DNA of 64,000 nucleotides, taken from Maribacter luteus. Lineage in GTDB: Bacteria > Bacteroidota > Bacteroidia > Flavobacteriales > Flavobacteriaceae. Positions within the stretch are counted from its first letter, which is position 1. The number at the start of each line of letters is the position of its first letter. The stretch is taken from NCBI RefSeq assembly GCF_009674825.1, contig NZ_WKJH01000008.1, positions 1 through 64,000 of the forward strand, given 5' to 3'. Below, piece after piece: positions 44,013-53,046 of this stretch. Made by a program: the position numbers and the translations under genes. The notes below the pieces were generated by a model that ran no database searches, had not been told where the DNA came from, and saw only the letters and a program-made list of their open reading frames with translations.

Positions 44013-44960
44013 TTAATAGTTAAAAAACTCTTTTTCCATTTTTATACTTATCTGGCTTAAACTTTCGAGTATGCTCTCTATAAATGATTTTATGTTTCCC
44101 TCGATTTCCTCTATATGTTTATACTGATATTCAGACTTTACTTTTCCTACAAGGAAGGCCGTTGAACTTTTATTGTAATATCTATTGGTGTCTAAAAGTA
44201 GTATATGTTGATATACCTGGTTTAAACTGTTCATGACCGACCTTGGGCAATTAGGGTTCAATACCAAAAATTCCAACGTTGAAATACTTGTAGGTGTTTT
44301 TTTGTAAAAACGACGCATCATATCGTAAGATTCGGTGCATTTCAATAAGGTCGTCCATTCAAAACTCTTGCTCAAAGGCTCTCCGCAATTCAGTTGAGCC
44401 TTTAGGGCGTCATTATATTTAGAGTTGATTATTCGTGTTATCTGCGTTGCCCTTTCGATGTTCATGCCCATCATGATAATTGCATATACTTCATTATGCA
44501 ATAAGGTACCCCTGATTTTTCCCCTTAAGACGGAAGTGATCTCTGTAATATTCGTGGTAAAGTCGTAAAGACCGTTTTTTACAAAGGTTGCCACGGGATA
44601 ATTGACACTAAAGTGATAGAATTTATTCAATGATTCGTATAATTCTGTCGAAATAAGATCTCTTGCGCTATTGGCGTTTTCCCTAGCGTACTTAATATTG
44701 TTCAGGATCGAATTCGGTGAATCTGGATCTAAACCTATCTTAAATAATACATCTTCTTCAATAAGTACCTTCGTAGGGTCCTCTTCTTTTTCACCTACCA
44801 TAAAAAGCATGGAATGAAGTACAAATTGCCTCGATTGTGATAATGAATTGGGGGCATCCAATGAGGAAAAATAATTCACGTTCAGGTATCGGGCAATATG
44901 TTCGGACCTTTCAATATAACGGCCCATCCAAAATAAGTTATTCGCTACTCTTGCAAGCAT
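44013..44960 (-). CDS. Alpha-E domain protein
   Basis: A 315-residue all-helical protein. The start MLARVANNLFWMGRYIERSEHIARYL is the diagnostic alpha-E signature, and WTTLLKCTESYDMMRRF lies in the second half. The catalytic activity is unknown; the conserved charged residues suggest an enzyme or scaffold. It always travels with the circularly permuted ATP-grasp protein, which here ends 3 bases upstream. Confidence 0.92.
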   Translation of the reverse strand: MLARVANNLFWMGRYIERSEHIARYLNVNYFSSLDAPNSLSQSRQFVLHSMLFMVGEKEEDPTKVLIEEDVLFKIGLDPDSPNSILNNIKYARENANSARDLISTELYESLNKFYHFSVNYPVATFVKNGLYDFTTNITEITSVLRGKIRGTLLHNEVYAIIMMGMNIERATQITRIINSKYNDALKAQLNCGEPLSKSFEWTTLLKCTESYDMMRRFYKKTPTSISTLEFLVLNPNCPRSVMNSLNQVYQHILLLDTNRYYNKSSTAFLVGKVKSEYQYKHIEEIEGNIKSFIESILESLSQISIKMEKEFFNY

Positions 44961-44963
44961 TCA

Positions 44964-46427
44964 TTAATTTTTTAAAACCCAAGTGTCTTTTGATCCGCCA
45001 CCTTGGGATGAGTTAACAATAAGATTTCCTTTTTCCAAGGCGACTCTGGTCAATCCTCCTTTTAGGACATACTCCTTATCTTTTCCCAGTATCGTAAAGG
45101 TTCTTAGGTCTATATGACGTTGTTCAAAAGATTCGCTTTTATCTATGTACGTAGGATGTACGGAGAGCGACATTATAGGTTGGGCTACATATTTTCGAGG
45201 GGATTCCTTTATTTGTTTTTTAACATTTTCGATTTCAGCTTTGGTAAGTTTGTTACCTATTGAAATACCATATCCACCGGCTTCATCAACTGGCTTTATG
45301 ACAAGTTCATGCACATGTTCCAAAACATATTTAAGTTCATCCGGTCTACTACAATGGTAGGTATGTACATTGTTCAATATGGGTTCTTCATCAAGATAAT
45401 ACTTGATAATTTGTGGCATATAGGTATATACGGCTTTGTCATCAGCAACTCCTGTACCTGGGGCATTGGCAAGGGTTACATTACCTTTTTTATAGGCGGC
45501 GAAGAGTCCGGGAACACCTAATGCCGAATCGGGTTTGAACTCTAATGGGTCTAAAAAAAGATCGTCGATTCGTCTATAAATGACATCTACTTTAATAGGG
45601 CCGCGTATGGTCTTCATATAAACAAAATCATTTTCGACGAAGAGGTCGCTACCTTGTACCAACTCAATACCCATGGTTTTTGCGAGGTAAGAATGTTCGT
45701 AAAAGGCCGAATTGTACATGCCGGGTGTTATAACAACACATACCGGATTATCGACTCCCTTGGGTTTTACGGACTCTAAAAGATCCAATAGGTTTTCCCC
45801 ATAATCGGTAACCGTATGGGTCTTATAATGATTGAACACCCCAAAAAGTGCTCTTTTAAGGGCAGTACGGTTGCAAATTACGTAACTCACCCCTGAAGGA
45901 CAACGTATATTGTCCTCCAAAACATAAAAGTTGCCATCTGAATGCTTTATGATATCCGTGCCAGAAATATGGTTGTAAATGCCACCAGGTGGATCTAAGT
46001 TCATCATTTGATGAAGATAGTTGTTGGAAGAACTGATAAGTTCCAATGGTACTATACCATCTTTGATTATTTGCTTTTCGTGATAAATATCCCATAGAAA
46101 CAGATTCAATGCCTTGCTACGTTGAATAGATCCTTTTTCTATAATTTCCCATTCGTTGGAATCTATAATCCTAGGGAATAGATCAAACGGAAAGATTTTT
46201 TCCTGCGTTTCGTTTTTACCGTAAACCTGGAATGTAATGCCCTGATTAAAAAAAGAAGCTTTTGCCTTATCGTTAAGATTTACATAGTCTTTGATAGAAT
46301 GGGCCCCATAAAGATCGAATAGTTCTTGATAAACTGATTTTATTGATCCATTTTCATCAAATAATTCATCGAAAAGATCGGTGTTTCGTTTATATGAAGA
46401 AAATATACCGCTATCAATATTTGCCAT
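44964..46427 (-). CDS. Circularly permuted ATP-grasp (type 2) peptide-ligase-like protein
   Basis: A 487-residue protein of the CP_ATPgrasp family. Landmarks are LFLWDIYHEKQIIKDGIVP, DIIKHSDGNFYVLEDNIRCPSGVSYV, ITPGMYNSAFYEH, VIKPVDEAGGYGISIG and HIDLRTFTIL. ATP-grasp enzymes make amide bonds via acyl-phosphates, so a peptide-like product is predicted, though no product is known. It is the first gene of the operon with alpha-E and transglutaminase, divergent from a zinc protease. Confidence 0.92.
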   Translation of the reverse strand: MANIDSGIFSSYKRNTDLFDELFDENGSIKSVYQELFDLYGAHSIKDYVNLNDKAKASFFNQGITFQVYGKNETQEKIFPFDLFPRIIDSNEWEIIEKGSIQRSKALNLFLWDIYHEKQIIKDGIVPLELISSSNNYLHQMMNLDPPGGIYNHISGTDIIKHSDGNFYVLEDNIRCPSGVSYVICNRTALKRALFGVFNHYKTHTVTDYGENLLDLLESVKPKGVDNPVCVVITPGMYNSAFYEHSYLAKTMGIELVQGSDLFVENDFVYMKTIRGPIKVDVIYRRIDDLFLDPLEFKPDSALGVPGLFAAYKKGNVTLANAPGTGVADDKAVYTYMPQIIKYYLDEEPILNNVHTYHCSRPDELKYVLEHVHELVIKPVDEAGGYGISIGNKLTKAEIENVKKQIKESPRKYVAQPIMSLSVHPTYIDKSESFEQRHIDLRTFTILGKDKEYVLKGGLTRVALEKGNLIVNSSQGGGSKDTWVLKN

Positions 46428-46592
46428 ATTCCTGATTATTTACTAACAAATTACAATTTTTAAACAAGCAGTACCCAATTCATATTTGCTCACCCTTGTC
46501 TTTTTATGTTCTTCTTAAATTATAAACCTGATTTTTATGAATCCTATTTTTTTGAAGCCTTTATTATGAGGGTTTTCAAGTCAAATCTTTTA

Positions 46593-46604
46593 TCTAAATT
46601 TAGA
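46593..46604. promoter_or_regulatory. Perfect 12-bp palindrome before the zinc metalloprotease
   Basis: TCTAAATTTAGA lies 17 bases upstream of the ATG at 46622, in the 194-base gap between divergent units, and overlaps a TAAATTTA -7-like sequence. A regulator site or chance AT-rich palindrome. Confidence 0.3.
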
Positions 46605-46621
46605 TTTCCAAAATTAACCTT

Positions 46622-49039
46622 ATGAGATACTCCTTGACTACTTTTATTTTAATCTTGATTACATCAAATTTTAGCCACGCCCAGTTTTCTGATCAAAAAA
46701 AGGATTTTCAAAAATTCACAGGCCTGTTCGATTTTTATTATGATGATGCCAATGATAAAATGTATATGGAGGTTAAAGATCTTGAAAAAGAATTTCTCTA
46801 TGTTTATTCATTAAGTAGTGGTATAGGAAGTAATGATATAGGGTTGGATCGCGGCCAACTCGGAAATGAACAGGTCGTGTATTTTAAAAAGGCAGGGAAT
46901 AAATTGTTGTTGGTGCAGCCCAATTTAAAGTTCAGGGCCTTGACCGATAATGCTTTGGAGAAGAAATCGGTAGAACAGGCCTTTGCGAAATCGGTTTTGT
47001 TCGGTTTTAAGATAAAGGAAAAAAAGAATGGCACGTATATCATAGATATCACTGATTTTTTAATGCAAGACACCCATGGGGTAACGGCAAGATTAAAGAA
47101 AACAAAACAAGGGTCTTATAAATTAGATACCTCTAGAAGTGCTTTTGCCATGGATCGGACGAAGGCTTTTCCAAAGAATATCGAGTTTGATGTAACCCTG
47201 ACTTTTAAGGGCGAGGCTACTGGGGGTTATATTAAATCAGTATCGCCGAATGCAAACTTGGTAACGGTTGCCCAACATCATTCCTTTATTGAATTACCAG
47301 ATGACAAATTTGGGAAAAGGACTTTCGACCCTCGATCGGGATCCTATCCTTTCAGTTATTTTGACTATTCCACACCGGTCCAGGAGCCTATTGTAAAAAG
47401 GTTCATTACTAGGCATCGATTAGAGAAAAAGGACCCGAATGCGAAAGTCAGTGAGGCTGTGGAGCCTATAATCTATTATTTGGATAATGGTACACCAGAA
47501 CCTATCCGTTCTGCACTATTGGATGGTGGAAGATGGTGGAACCAGGCCTTTGAGGCCATAGGATATAAAAATGCATTTCAGTTGGTAATGCTCCCTGATG
47601 ATGCCGATCCTATGGATGTTCGTTATAATGTGATCCAATGGGTTCATAGGTCTACTAGAGGGTGGAGTTACGGCAGTAGTATTACCGACCCACGAACAGG
47701 TGAAATCATAAAGGGTCATGTAAGTCTGGGGAGTTTACGTATTCGTCAGGATTTCTTGATAGCCCAAGCTTTAATGAACAAGCCGTTTGCAGAACGCGAT
47801 GATAATTACCAACCCATGTTGGATATGGCTTTGGCTCGGATCAGGCAACTTTCCGCCCATGAGATCGGCCATACTCTTGGTTTTGCACATAATTATGCGG
47901 CTTCTACCAATAATAGGGCATCGGTGATGGATTATCCGCATCCCCAATTTAAATTGAACAATGGGGAAATTGATTTTTCAAGTGCCTATGCGACGGGAAT
48001 CGGGGAGTGGGATAAGGTCACCGTTGCTTATTCATATTCCGATATTCCTGAAAATACCGATGAAAAAAAAGCACTTTCGGCAATCCTCGATAGTGCCACT
48101 GATAAAGGTCTTCGTTATATAACTGACCAAGATGCCCGTCCGCAGGGTAGTGCCCATGTTTTGGCACATCTTTGGGATAACGGAAAGGACGTAGCAAAAG
48201 AGTTGGAGGACATGTTGAAATTAAGGGCCAAGGCCATTGATAATTTTTCCATTGATAATATCAAAACAGGGGAGCCCAATACGGTTTTGGAAGATGTTTT
48301 CGTGCCTTTGTATTTCTTTCACCGCTACCAAACTGAAGCGGTAGCTAAGGTCGTAGGTGGTATGGATTACAATTATGCGGTAAAAGGAGACGGACAATCA
48401 GTCGTTGTAATAGCCGATAGAAAAACGCAAAACCAAGCACTTATGGCCACCCTTAAAACGTTGGACGCTAAATGGATGGCCATTCCACAGGAAAAATTAA
48501 AACTTTTTCCTCCAAGGGCATTTGGTTATCGAAAGAGCAGGGAGTCATTTAAAGGGAAAACAGGGGTTTCTTTTGATGCCTTATCCGCATCGGGAACAGC
48601 TGCAGGTATGACATTGACATTTATTTTGCATCCTGAAAAAGCCTCGAGGCTGATTCAGCAAAAGGCATTGGAACCAGATAATTTTGGGCTATCCGAAGTG
48701 TTGGACAGTTTGATTGAAAATACGCTGTACAAGCAGCAAAAAGATACTTATCTTAATGAAGTACAATGGAGTATCAACTTTAGGGTTTTGTACCACCTTA
48801 TGAATCTTGCTGCCCAAGATAGCGTTTATCCTCAAGTAAATGCAATCGCCCATCAGAAACTTAAGGAATTAAAAAAGAAATTACTTTCAAGTAGTAATGC
48901 ATATGCACAAGAAATTATCAGGAAGATCGATGGTTTTGAAAAAGCTCCGGAAAAATTCAAATTGATCGCAGCTCCAAAGATTCCGGATGGCTCTCCGATT
49001 GGAATGGATTGTATGCATTGGGAACAGCAAATAGATTAG
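46622..49039 (+). CDS. Large secreted zinc-dependent metalloprotease (DUF5117/DUF4953 type)
   Basis: An 805-residue protein with a signal peptide (1-21). The N-terminal half has the DUF5117-type features FTGLFDFYYDDANDKMYMEV and FVYSLSSGIGSNDIGLDRGQ-like pattern. The metzincin-like motif is His413-Glu-x2-His417-x2-Gly-x2-His423 in SAHEIGHTLGFAHNYAAS, followed by SVMDYPHP as the Met-turn. Function of the family is unknown; periplasmic or surface proteolysis is likely. It is divergent from the ATP-grasp operon. Confidence 0.9.
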   Translation: MRYSLTTFILILITSNFSHAQFSDQKKDFQKFTGLFDFYYDDANDKMYMEVKDLEKEFLYVYSLSSGIGSNDIGLDRGQLGNEQVVYFKKAGNKLLLVQPNLKFRALTDNALEKKSVEQAFAKSVLFGFKIKEKKNGTYIIDITDFLMQDTHGVTARLKKTKQGSYKLDTSRSAFAMDRTKAFPKNIEFDVTLTFKGEATGGYIKSVSPNANLVTVAQHHSFIELPDDKFGKRTFDPRSGSYPFSYFDYSTPVQEPIVKRFITRHRLEKKDPNAKVSEAVEPIIYYLDNGTPEPIRSALLDGGRWWNQAFEAIGYKNAFQLVMLPDDADPMDVRYNVIQWVHRSTRGWSYGSSITDPRTGEIIKGHVSLGSLRIRQDFLIAQALMNKPFAERDDNYQPMLDMALARIRQLSAHEIGHTLGFAHNYAASTNNRASVMDYPHPQFKLNNGEIDFSSAYATGIGEWDKVTVAYSYSDIPENTDEKKALSAILDSATDKGLRYITDQDARPQGSAHVLAHLWDNGKDVAKELEDMLKLRAKAIDNFSIDNIKTGEPNTVLEDVFVPLYFFHRYQTEAVAKVVGGMDYNYAVKGDGQSVVVIADRKTQNQALMATLKTLDAKWMAIPQEKLKLFPPRAFGYRKSRESFKGKTGVSFDALSASGTAAGMTLTFILHPEKASRLIQQKALEPDNFGLSEVLDSLIENTLYKQQKDTYLNEVQWSINFRVLYHLMNLAAQDSVYPQVNAIAHQKLKELKKKLLSSSNAYAQEIIRKIDGFEKAPEKFKLIAAPKIPDGSPIGMDCMHWEQQID

Positions 49040-49074
49040 AACCTGTTTTAGAATTCTTAAAATAAAATAACAAA

Positions 49075-50097
49075 GTGAATATCAATTTAATTAGTGATAC
49101 GGTGACCCAACCCTCCAAGGGAATGTTGGATGCCATGATGAATGCACAGGTTGGTGATGATGTTTTCAAGACCGATGCTTCTGTAAATGAACTTGAAGCC
49201 AAGACCGCGGCATTATTCGGAAAGGAGGAAGCCTTGTTTTTCCCAAGTGGAACTATGGCGAACCAGACAGCGATTAAACTGCATACCCAGCCAGGAGAAC
49301 AGTTGATTTGTGATAAATATGCCCATATTTATAATTATGAGGGAGGGGGAGTCAGTTTTAACAGTGGTGTTTCCTGTAAGTTGATCGATGGTCATCGGGG
49401 AATGATGACAGCCGAACAGGTCGAGGGAGCAATCAATCCACCAGATTTTTATCACAGTCCGTTGACCACATTGGTATGTATTGAAAATACGACCAATAAG
49501 GGTGGTGGTGCTTGTTGGGATATTGAAGAGCTGAAAAAAATAAAGAAGGTTTGTAAAAACCATAACCTTGCCTATCATTTGGATGGTGCCAGGATTTGGA
49601 ACGCGATGGTCGCCAAAAATGAAAAGCCCGAGCAGTTCGGTGAACTTTTCGATACCATAAGTGTTTGTTTTAGTAAAGGGTTAGGTTGTCCCGTAGGTTC
49701 TGTTTTGGTCGGAAGTAAGGCCATGATGGATAAGGCTTTGAGGATACGGAAGATTTTAGGTGGTGGAATGCGACAAGCAGGTTATTTGGCTGCTGCTGCC
49801 CTTTATGCTCTGGACCATAATAGAAGTAGATTGGCAGATGACCATAAAAAAGCATTTGAGATAGGTGTTGCCCTTGAGAATTTGCCCTTCATTAAAAAAG
49901 TGGAGCCCATAGAGACTAATATCGTGATTTTTGAAATAGAGGAGGGTAGTATTACGGAAGCTGTTTTTTTGGATAAGTTGCTTGAGCAGGGAATATCGAT
50001 AATAGGAATGGGCCAAGGCAAGCTTCGTATGGTTACCCATTTGGATTATACCGATGAAATGCATGCCGTTTTTTTAAAGACCTTGAAAAAACTCTAG
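49075..50097 (+). CDS. Low-specificity threonine aldolase
   Basis: A 340-residue PLP enzyme that splits threonine or allo-threonine to glycine and acetaldehyde. It opens NLISDTVTQPSKGMLDAM, has GDDVFKTD, and the PLP lysine in SVCFSKGLGCPVGSVL. The start is GTG at 49075; no ATG fits the family N-terminus better. It follows the metalloprotease gene by 35 bases and converges on the YegP-like gene with only 3 bases between stops. Confidence 0.93.
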   Translation: MNINLISDTVTQPSKGMLDAMMNAQVGDDVFKTDASVNELEAKTAALFGKEEALFFPSGTMANQTAIKLHTQPGEQLICDKYAHIYNYEGGGVSFNSGVSCKLIDGHRGMMTAEQVEGAINPPDFYHSPLTTLVCIENTTNKGGGACWDIEELKKIKKVCKNHNLAYHLDGARIWNAMVAKNEKPEQFGELFDTISVCFSKGLGCPVGSVLVGSKAMMDKALRIRKILGGGMRQAGYLAAAALYALDHNRSRLADDHKKAFEIGVALENLPFIKKVEPIETNIVIFEIEEGSITEAVFLDKLLEQGISIIGMGQGKLRMVTHLDYTDEMHAVFLKTLKKL

Positions 50098-50100
50098 GTA

Positions 50101-50415
50101 TTATTGGTCTAATAGGGATTCCATATTGTTGATTAGATTCTTTATGCCATTTTCCATACCGGCTTCAGAAGTATAGTTTTGACTGTGGCCTATAAGCTGA
50201 CCGTTTGAATTTTTTATATCGAATAAAAAGAATCCTTCATTATTGGTTCGGCGCTCGAACCTTAACGTATTGTTTTCAATTGGCCGCAGGTTGGCCACGG
50301 TCCGTTCTATAATTTCTTTGTTTGGGTATTCTACGCTTTTCAATAAAGTGTGCCCACTTTCGGTTTTAAGTTTAAAACTAAAGCTGTTCGCCCCCTTTTT
50401 GTTTATTTCGATCAT
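50101..50415 (-). CDS. YegP/DUF1508-like protein
   Basis: A 104-residue protein from ATG 50415; the frame also contains ATG 50445, which would add ten residues absent in the family. Two DUF1508-like beta units are seen: FSFKLKTESGHTLLKSVEYPNKE and FFLFDIKNSNGQLIGHSQNYTSEAG..NGI. These small proteins occur across bacteria; function is unclear, possibly stress related. Divergent from ompA-like gene across an intergenic region with two inverted repeats. Confidence 0.8.
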   Translation of the reverse strand: MIEINKKGANSFSFKLKTESGHTLLKSVEYPNKEIIERTVANLRPIENNTLRFERRTNNEGFFLFDIKNSNGQLIGHSQNYTSEAGMENGIKNLINNMESLLDQ

Positions 50416-50454
50416 AGTTATATATCCTATTCTTAAAAATAACACTTTTTAAGC

Positions 50455-50483
50455 ATATTTGAAAGCGCTACAAATTCAAATAT
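50455..50483. promoter_or_regulatory. Inverted repeat 1 in the yegP-like/ompA-like intergenic region
   Basis: ATATTTGAA (50455-50463) and TTCAAATAT (50475-50483) form a perfect 9-base repeat with an 11-base spacer, an operator-like arrangement. Confidence 0.4.
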
Positions 50484-50510
50484 ATGTAAGAATAAACTGA
50501 TAAAAGTGTA

Positions 50511-50545
50511 TTTCATCGATAAAATAATACGATTTATCGATGAAA
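50511..50545. promoter_or_regulatory. Inverted repeat 2 in the yegP-like/ompA-like intergenic region
   Basis: TTTCATCGATAAA (50511-50523) and TTTATCGATGAAA (50533-50545) form a perfect 13-base repeat with a 9-base spacer. There is no T-run after it, so it is an operator or leader structure rather than a terminator. Confidence 0.5.
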
Positions 50546-50642
50546 ATTAAAACCCGTTTCGTTCTTTATATTTCAAATAGGGTTGGCCACTATTTTCGCA
50601 GCAAGTGAACAAATACAATATAACAAACACTAAATTTTAATT

Positions 50643-51743
50643 ATGAAAAAAGTTCTTTTACTTTTCGCAGTTATGACTGCATCCATTACCATGGCACAAG
50701 ATTTGCCATCTAATCCTGAACCGGGAAAATGTTACGTTCGTTGTACAACTCCAGATGTTTATGTTAACGAAACAGTTACATTGACCGTAAAACCTGCTTA
50801 CAAGGTTTTAAAAACCGTACCTGCAACATTCAAGACTATTACTGAAAGGGTTGAGGTTAAAGCTGCTGGAAAAAGATTGACAGTTATTCCAGAGAAATGG
50901 GGAACAGAGACTATTACTTATGTTTCTAAAGAAGGAGGAAATACATTACGTGTATCCCCTGCTACTTTTAGGGCAAGTTCAGAAACTATTGAGGTTAAGC
51001 CTGCCTATGCCAATTGGGAATTGGGAGCTGCTGCACCTGATTGTGCTTCTGGAAATCCTGATGATTGTAGATACTGGTGTTACAAAGGGTATCCTGCTGA
51101 GTTTACCACTATTTCTACAGAAGTTCTTGGAACAGATGCTTCTGTATCCAAAACTCCGTTAGGTTCCCAAAACGCGACTTACACGAAAAGGGTTTTGTTA
51201 GAGCCAGCAAAAGTTGTTGAAGAGGTTATCCCTGCTCAATACGATGAAATTACGAAAACCGTTTTGGATAAAGATGCTTACACAGTTGAGGAAACGATTC
51301 CTGCAGTAACAAAAACTATCTCTAAAGAGGTGTTGAAGCAAAAAGGTGGTTTAACTACTTGGACAGAAGTTGAGTGTTCTTTAGTTGAATACCAAGCTTT
51401 ACCGATCAACTGGAACTTAGGAAGTGCAACATTGACTTCTGAGGCCAAAAGAATTATCGATACTAGATTAATGCCTGTATTACAGCAAAACCCTGGTGTT
51501 AAATTAGAGATCGCTTCCCATACCGATGTTAGGGGTAATGCTTCTTCTAACCAAGATCTTTCTGAAAGAAGAGCTAAGGCGGTTGCTGATTATTTGATCA
51601 CTAAAGGAATCAACTCTAGCTTGTTGGTAGCCAATGGTTACGGTGAGAACAAAGTTAAGAACAGATGTAGAGAAGGTGTTTCTTGTACAGAAAGAGAGCA
51701 TGCTGTTAACAGAAGAACCGAATTCCGATTGATTAACAACTAG
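50643..51743 (+). CDS. OmpA-family protein with N-terminal degenerate repeats
   Basis: A 366-residue envelope protein. The signal peptide is 1-19. Residues about 45-240 carry about six degenerate units with a Pro-Ala-x-aromatic core (at 60, 106, 151, 198 and 220, with a weaker one at 83), plus Cys pairs near 30-34 and 134-146. The C-terminal OmpA peptidoglycan-binding domain (about 255-366) has LEIASHTDVRGNASSNQDLSERRAKAVADYL and NRRTEFRL. It likely bridges outer membrane and peptidoglycan. Preceded by two operator-like repeats and followed by a terminator. Confidence 0.88.
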   Translation: MKKVLLLFAVMTASITMAQDLPSNPEPGKCYVRCTTPDVYVNETVTLTVKPAYKVLKTVPATFKTITERVEVKAAGKRLTVIPEKWGTETITYVSKEGGNTLRVSPATFRASSETIEVKPAYANWELGAAAPDCASGNPDDCRYWCYKGYPAEFTTISTEVLGTDASVSKTPLGSQNATYTKRVLLEPAKVVEEVIPAQYDEITKTVLDKDAYTVEETIPAVTKTISKEVLKQKGGLTTWTEVECSLVEYQALPINWNLGSATLTSEAKRIIDTRLMPVLQQNPGVKLEIASHTDVRGNASSNQDLSERRAKAVADYLITKGINSSLLVANGYGENKVKNRCREGVSCTEREHAVNRRTEFRLINN

Positions 51744-51767
51744 TCAAAAAGAAAACACTAACCTATG

Positions 51768-51799
51768 AAAAGGGCGTCCCGAAAGGGAGGCCCTTTTTT
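51768..51799 (+). terminator. Intrinsic terminator after the OmpA-family gene
   Basis: AAAAGGGCGTCCC (51768-51780) pairs with GGGAGGCCCTTTT around GAAA with one mismatch, followed by T. Confidence 0.85.
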
Positions 51800-52029
51800 A
51801 TTTCCGTCATTTTTGTTGGCTCATACATTAAAGATGTTCTCAAGCTTTTGAAGATGGTCTAGGTTAGGAATACAAAAAGGTTGGGCTTGAACAAGCTTCA
51901 TTTTCTTTAGCAGCTTCCTGTATTTGGCTCTACTTAATAAAACAAGCTTTCAGTCGTCCAATTTGACTAAAGATGTATTGCCCTTACAGTTGTGTTGCGA
52001 TAGAACCCATCTTATTAAAAGCCTTGGGC
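51800..52029. other. Intergenic stretch with nothing recognised
   Basis: About 230 bases between two terminators. No TAnnTTTG box, repeat, RNA gene or credible coding frame is seen. A plus-strand frame at 51924-52322 runs into the thioredoxin gene on the other strand and is taken as spurious. Confidence 0.5.
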
Positions 52030-52033
52030 CAAT

Positions 52034-52061
52034 AAAAAAAGCTTCCAAAAATGGAAGCTTT
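52034..52061 (-). terminator. Intrinsic terminator of the ybaB-thioredoxin unit
   Basis: On the minus strand AAAGCTTCC / GGAAGCTTT with a six-base loop, followed by seven T (plus-strand A-run 52034-52040). Confidence 0.88.
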
Positions 52062-52083
52062 CCTTTGTATTTGAATTGTTCAA

Positions 52084-52536
52084 CTATTTATATTTGTTCA
52101 ACAGTTGTAAATGATAGCGTATCTCACCATTCATGCTATAACCGGAATATTCATCCAAAGCATTGCCTTTTTCATTTACTATCGTCAACAGTGGAAAAAC
52201 CCCTTTCTTGTTATACTTTTTCAATAGCTCTTTGTTGTGTTTCAGTTGATCGTGGGTCAGAAGGTCCTTATTCCGTGGCATATCTACATATAACAGGACA
52301 TAATCCTCTGCGAGCGCTTTGAACTCTGCCGATTCGAATAGATCGGTTTTCAGCATCTTACAAGGAGGGCACCAGTCACTACCGGTGAAATAGACCAAAA
52401 CGTTCTTATCTTCTTTTTTTGCTCTTTTTATGGCCTTTTCATAATCGGTCAGCCACTTCGTGTCTTTTTCAGCCTCAAGATAATTCTGGGTGCTAATGAA
52501 AAAGGGAACTATTAATAGTAGTAATATACTTTTCAT
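52084..52536 (-). CDS. Exported thioredoxin-like protein
   Basis: A 150-residue protein with a hydrophobic leader (1-17) and a thioredoxin fold. The redox motif is WCPPC in FTGSDWCPPCKMLKTDLF, and VFPLLTIVNEKG contains the cis-Pro region. It resembles the thioredoxin_7/DUF255-type periplasmic reductases. It is 41 bases downstream of ybaB and ends at a strong terminator, so the two are probably co-transcribed. Confidence 0.87.
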   Translation of the reverse strand: MKSILLLLIVPFFISTQNYLEAEKDTKWLTDYEKAIKRAKKEDKNVLVYFTGSDWCPPCKMLKTDLFESAEFKALAEDYVLLYVDMPRNKDLLTHDQLKHNKELLKKYNKKGVFPLLTIVNEKGNALDEYSGYSMNGEIRYHLQLLNKYK

Positions 52537-52577
52537 CGTGTCGTTTTTTAAAACTTTTCAAAAACCTTGCCAAGGGT

Positions 52578-52904
52578 TTATTTAAATAACGAATCCATTC
52601 CCGGAATATTGGGCATGCCTTCTTTGGCAACTGCCGCAAGTTCGGTTTCATTGACTTTAGTGGCGTTTTCAATGGCCTTGTTTAAAGTTAAGATCAGGTA
52701 GTCTTCCAACTGTTCCTTATCCTGTAATAAACTATCGTCAATTTTTATTTCCTTGATGGCCCTATTGGCCGAAATGGAAACCGATAATAATCCATCTACA
52801 GATTTCTCATCTATGTAAACGGTATCCAATCTTTTTTTAGTCGCTTCAACTTTTTGTTGGGTTTCTTTGAGTTTTCCCATCATTCCCATCATATCTCCAA
52901 ACAT
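52578..52904 (-). CDS. YbaB/EbfC nucleoid-associated protein
   Basis: A 108-residue DNA-binding protein. [28 protein letters not shown] is the YbaB opening, followed by the three-stranded sheet ([15 protein letters not shown]) and the C-terminal helix. YbaB homologues bind DNA as dimers and are often linked to recR/dnaX; neither is here. Promoter TTG-N19-TAATTTTG lies 27 bases before the start. Confidence 0.9.
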   Translation of the reverse strand: MFGDMMGMMGKLKETQQKVEATKKRLDTVYIDEKSVDGLLSVSISANRAIKEIKIDDSLLQDKEQLEDYLILTLNKAIENATKVNETELAAVAKEGMPNIPGMDSLFK

Positions 52905-52931
52905 GGTGTCTTTTTTATAAGGTTACGGAGC

Positions 52932-52961
52932 CAAAATTAATAAATTGTACCGATACGTCAA
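52932..52961 (-). promoter_or_regulatory. Promoter of the ybaB-thioredoxin unit
   Basis: On the minus strand TTG (52961-52959), 19-base spacer, TAATTTTG (52939-52932). Confidence 0.55.
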
Positions 52962-53009
52962 TTTTAGGATACACTTGGCCAAAAGAATGATAGTTTCTAT
53001 GTTAAGTCT

Positions 53010-53017
53010 TACTTTTG
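53010..53017 (+). promoter_or_regulatory. Promoter -7 box of the oligopeptidase B gene
   Basis: TACTTTTG matches TAnnTTTG, 29 bases before the ATG at 53047. Confidence 0.45.
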
Positions 53018-53046
53018 CATTCGCTCTCCATAATGAATAGAATAGC

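Noticed and set aside
51924-52322. 132-codon plus-strand frame
   Set aside because: Most of it is antisense to the thioredoxin gene and it reads through that gene's terminator.
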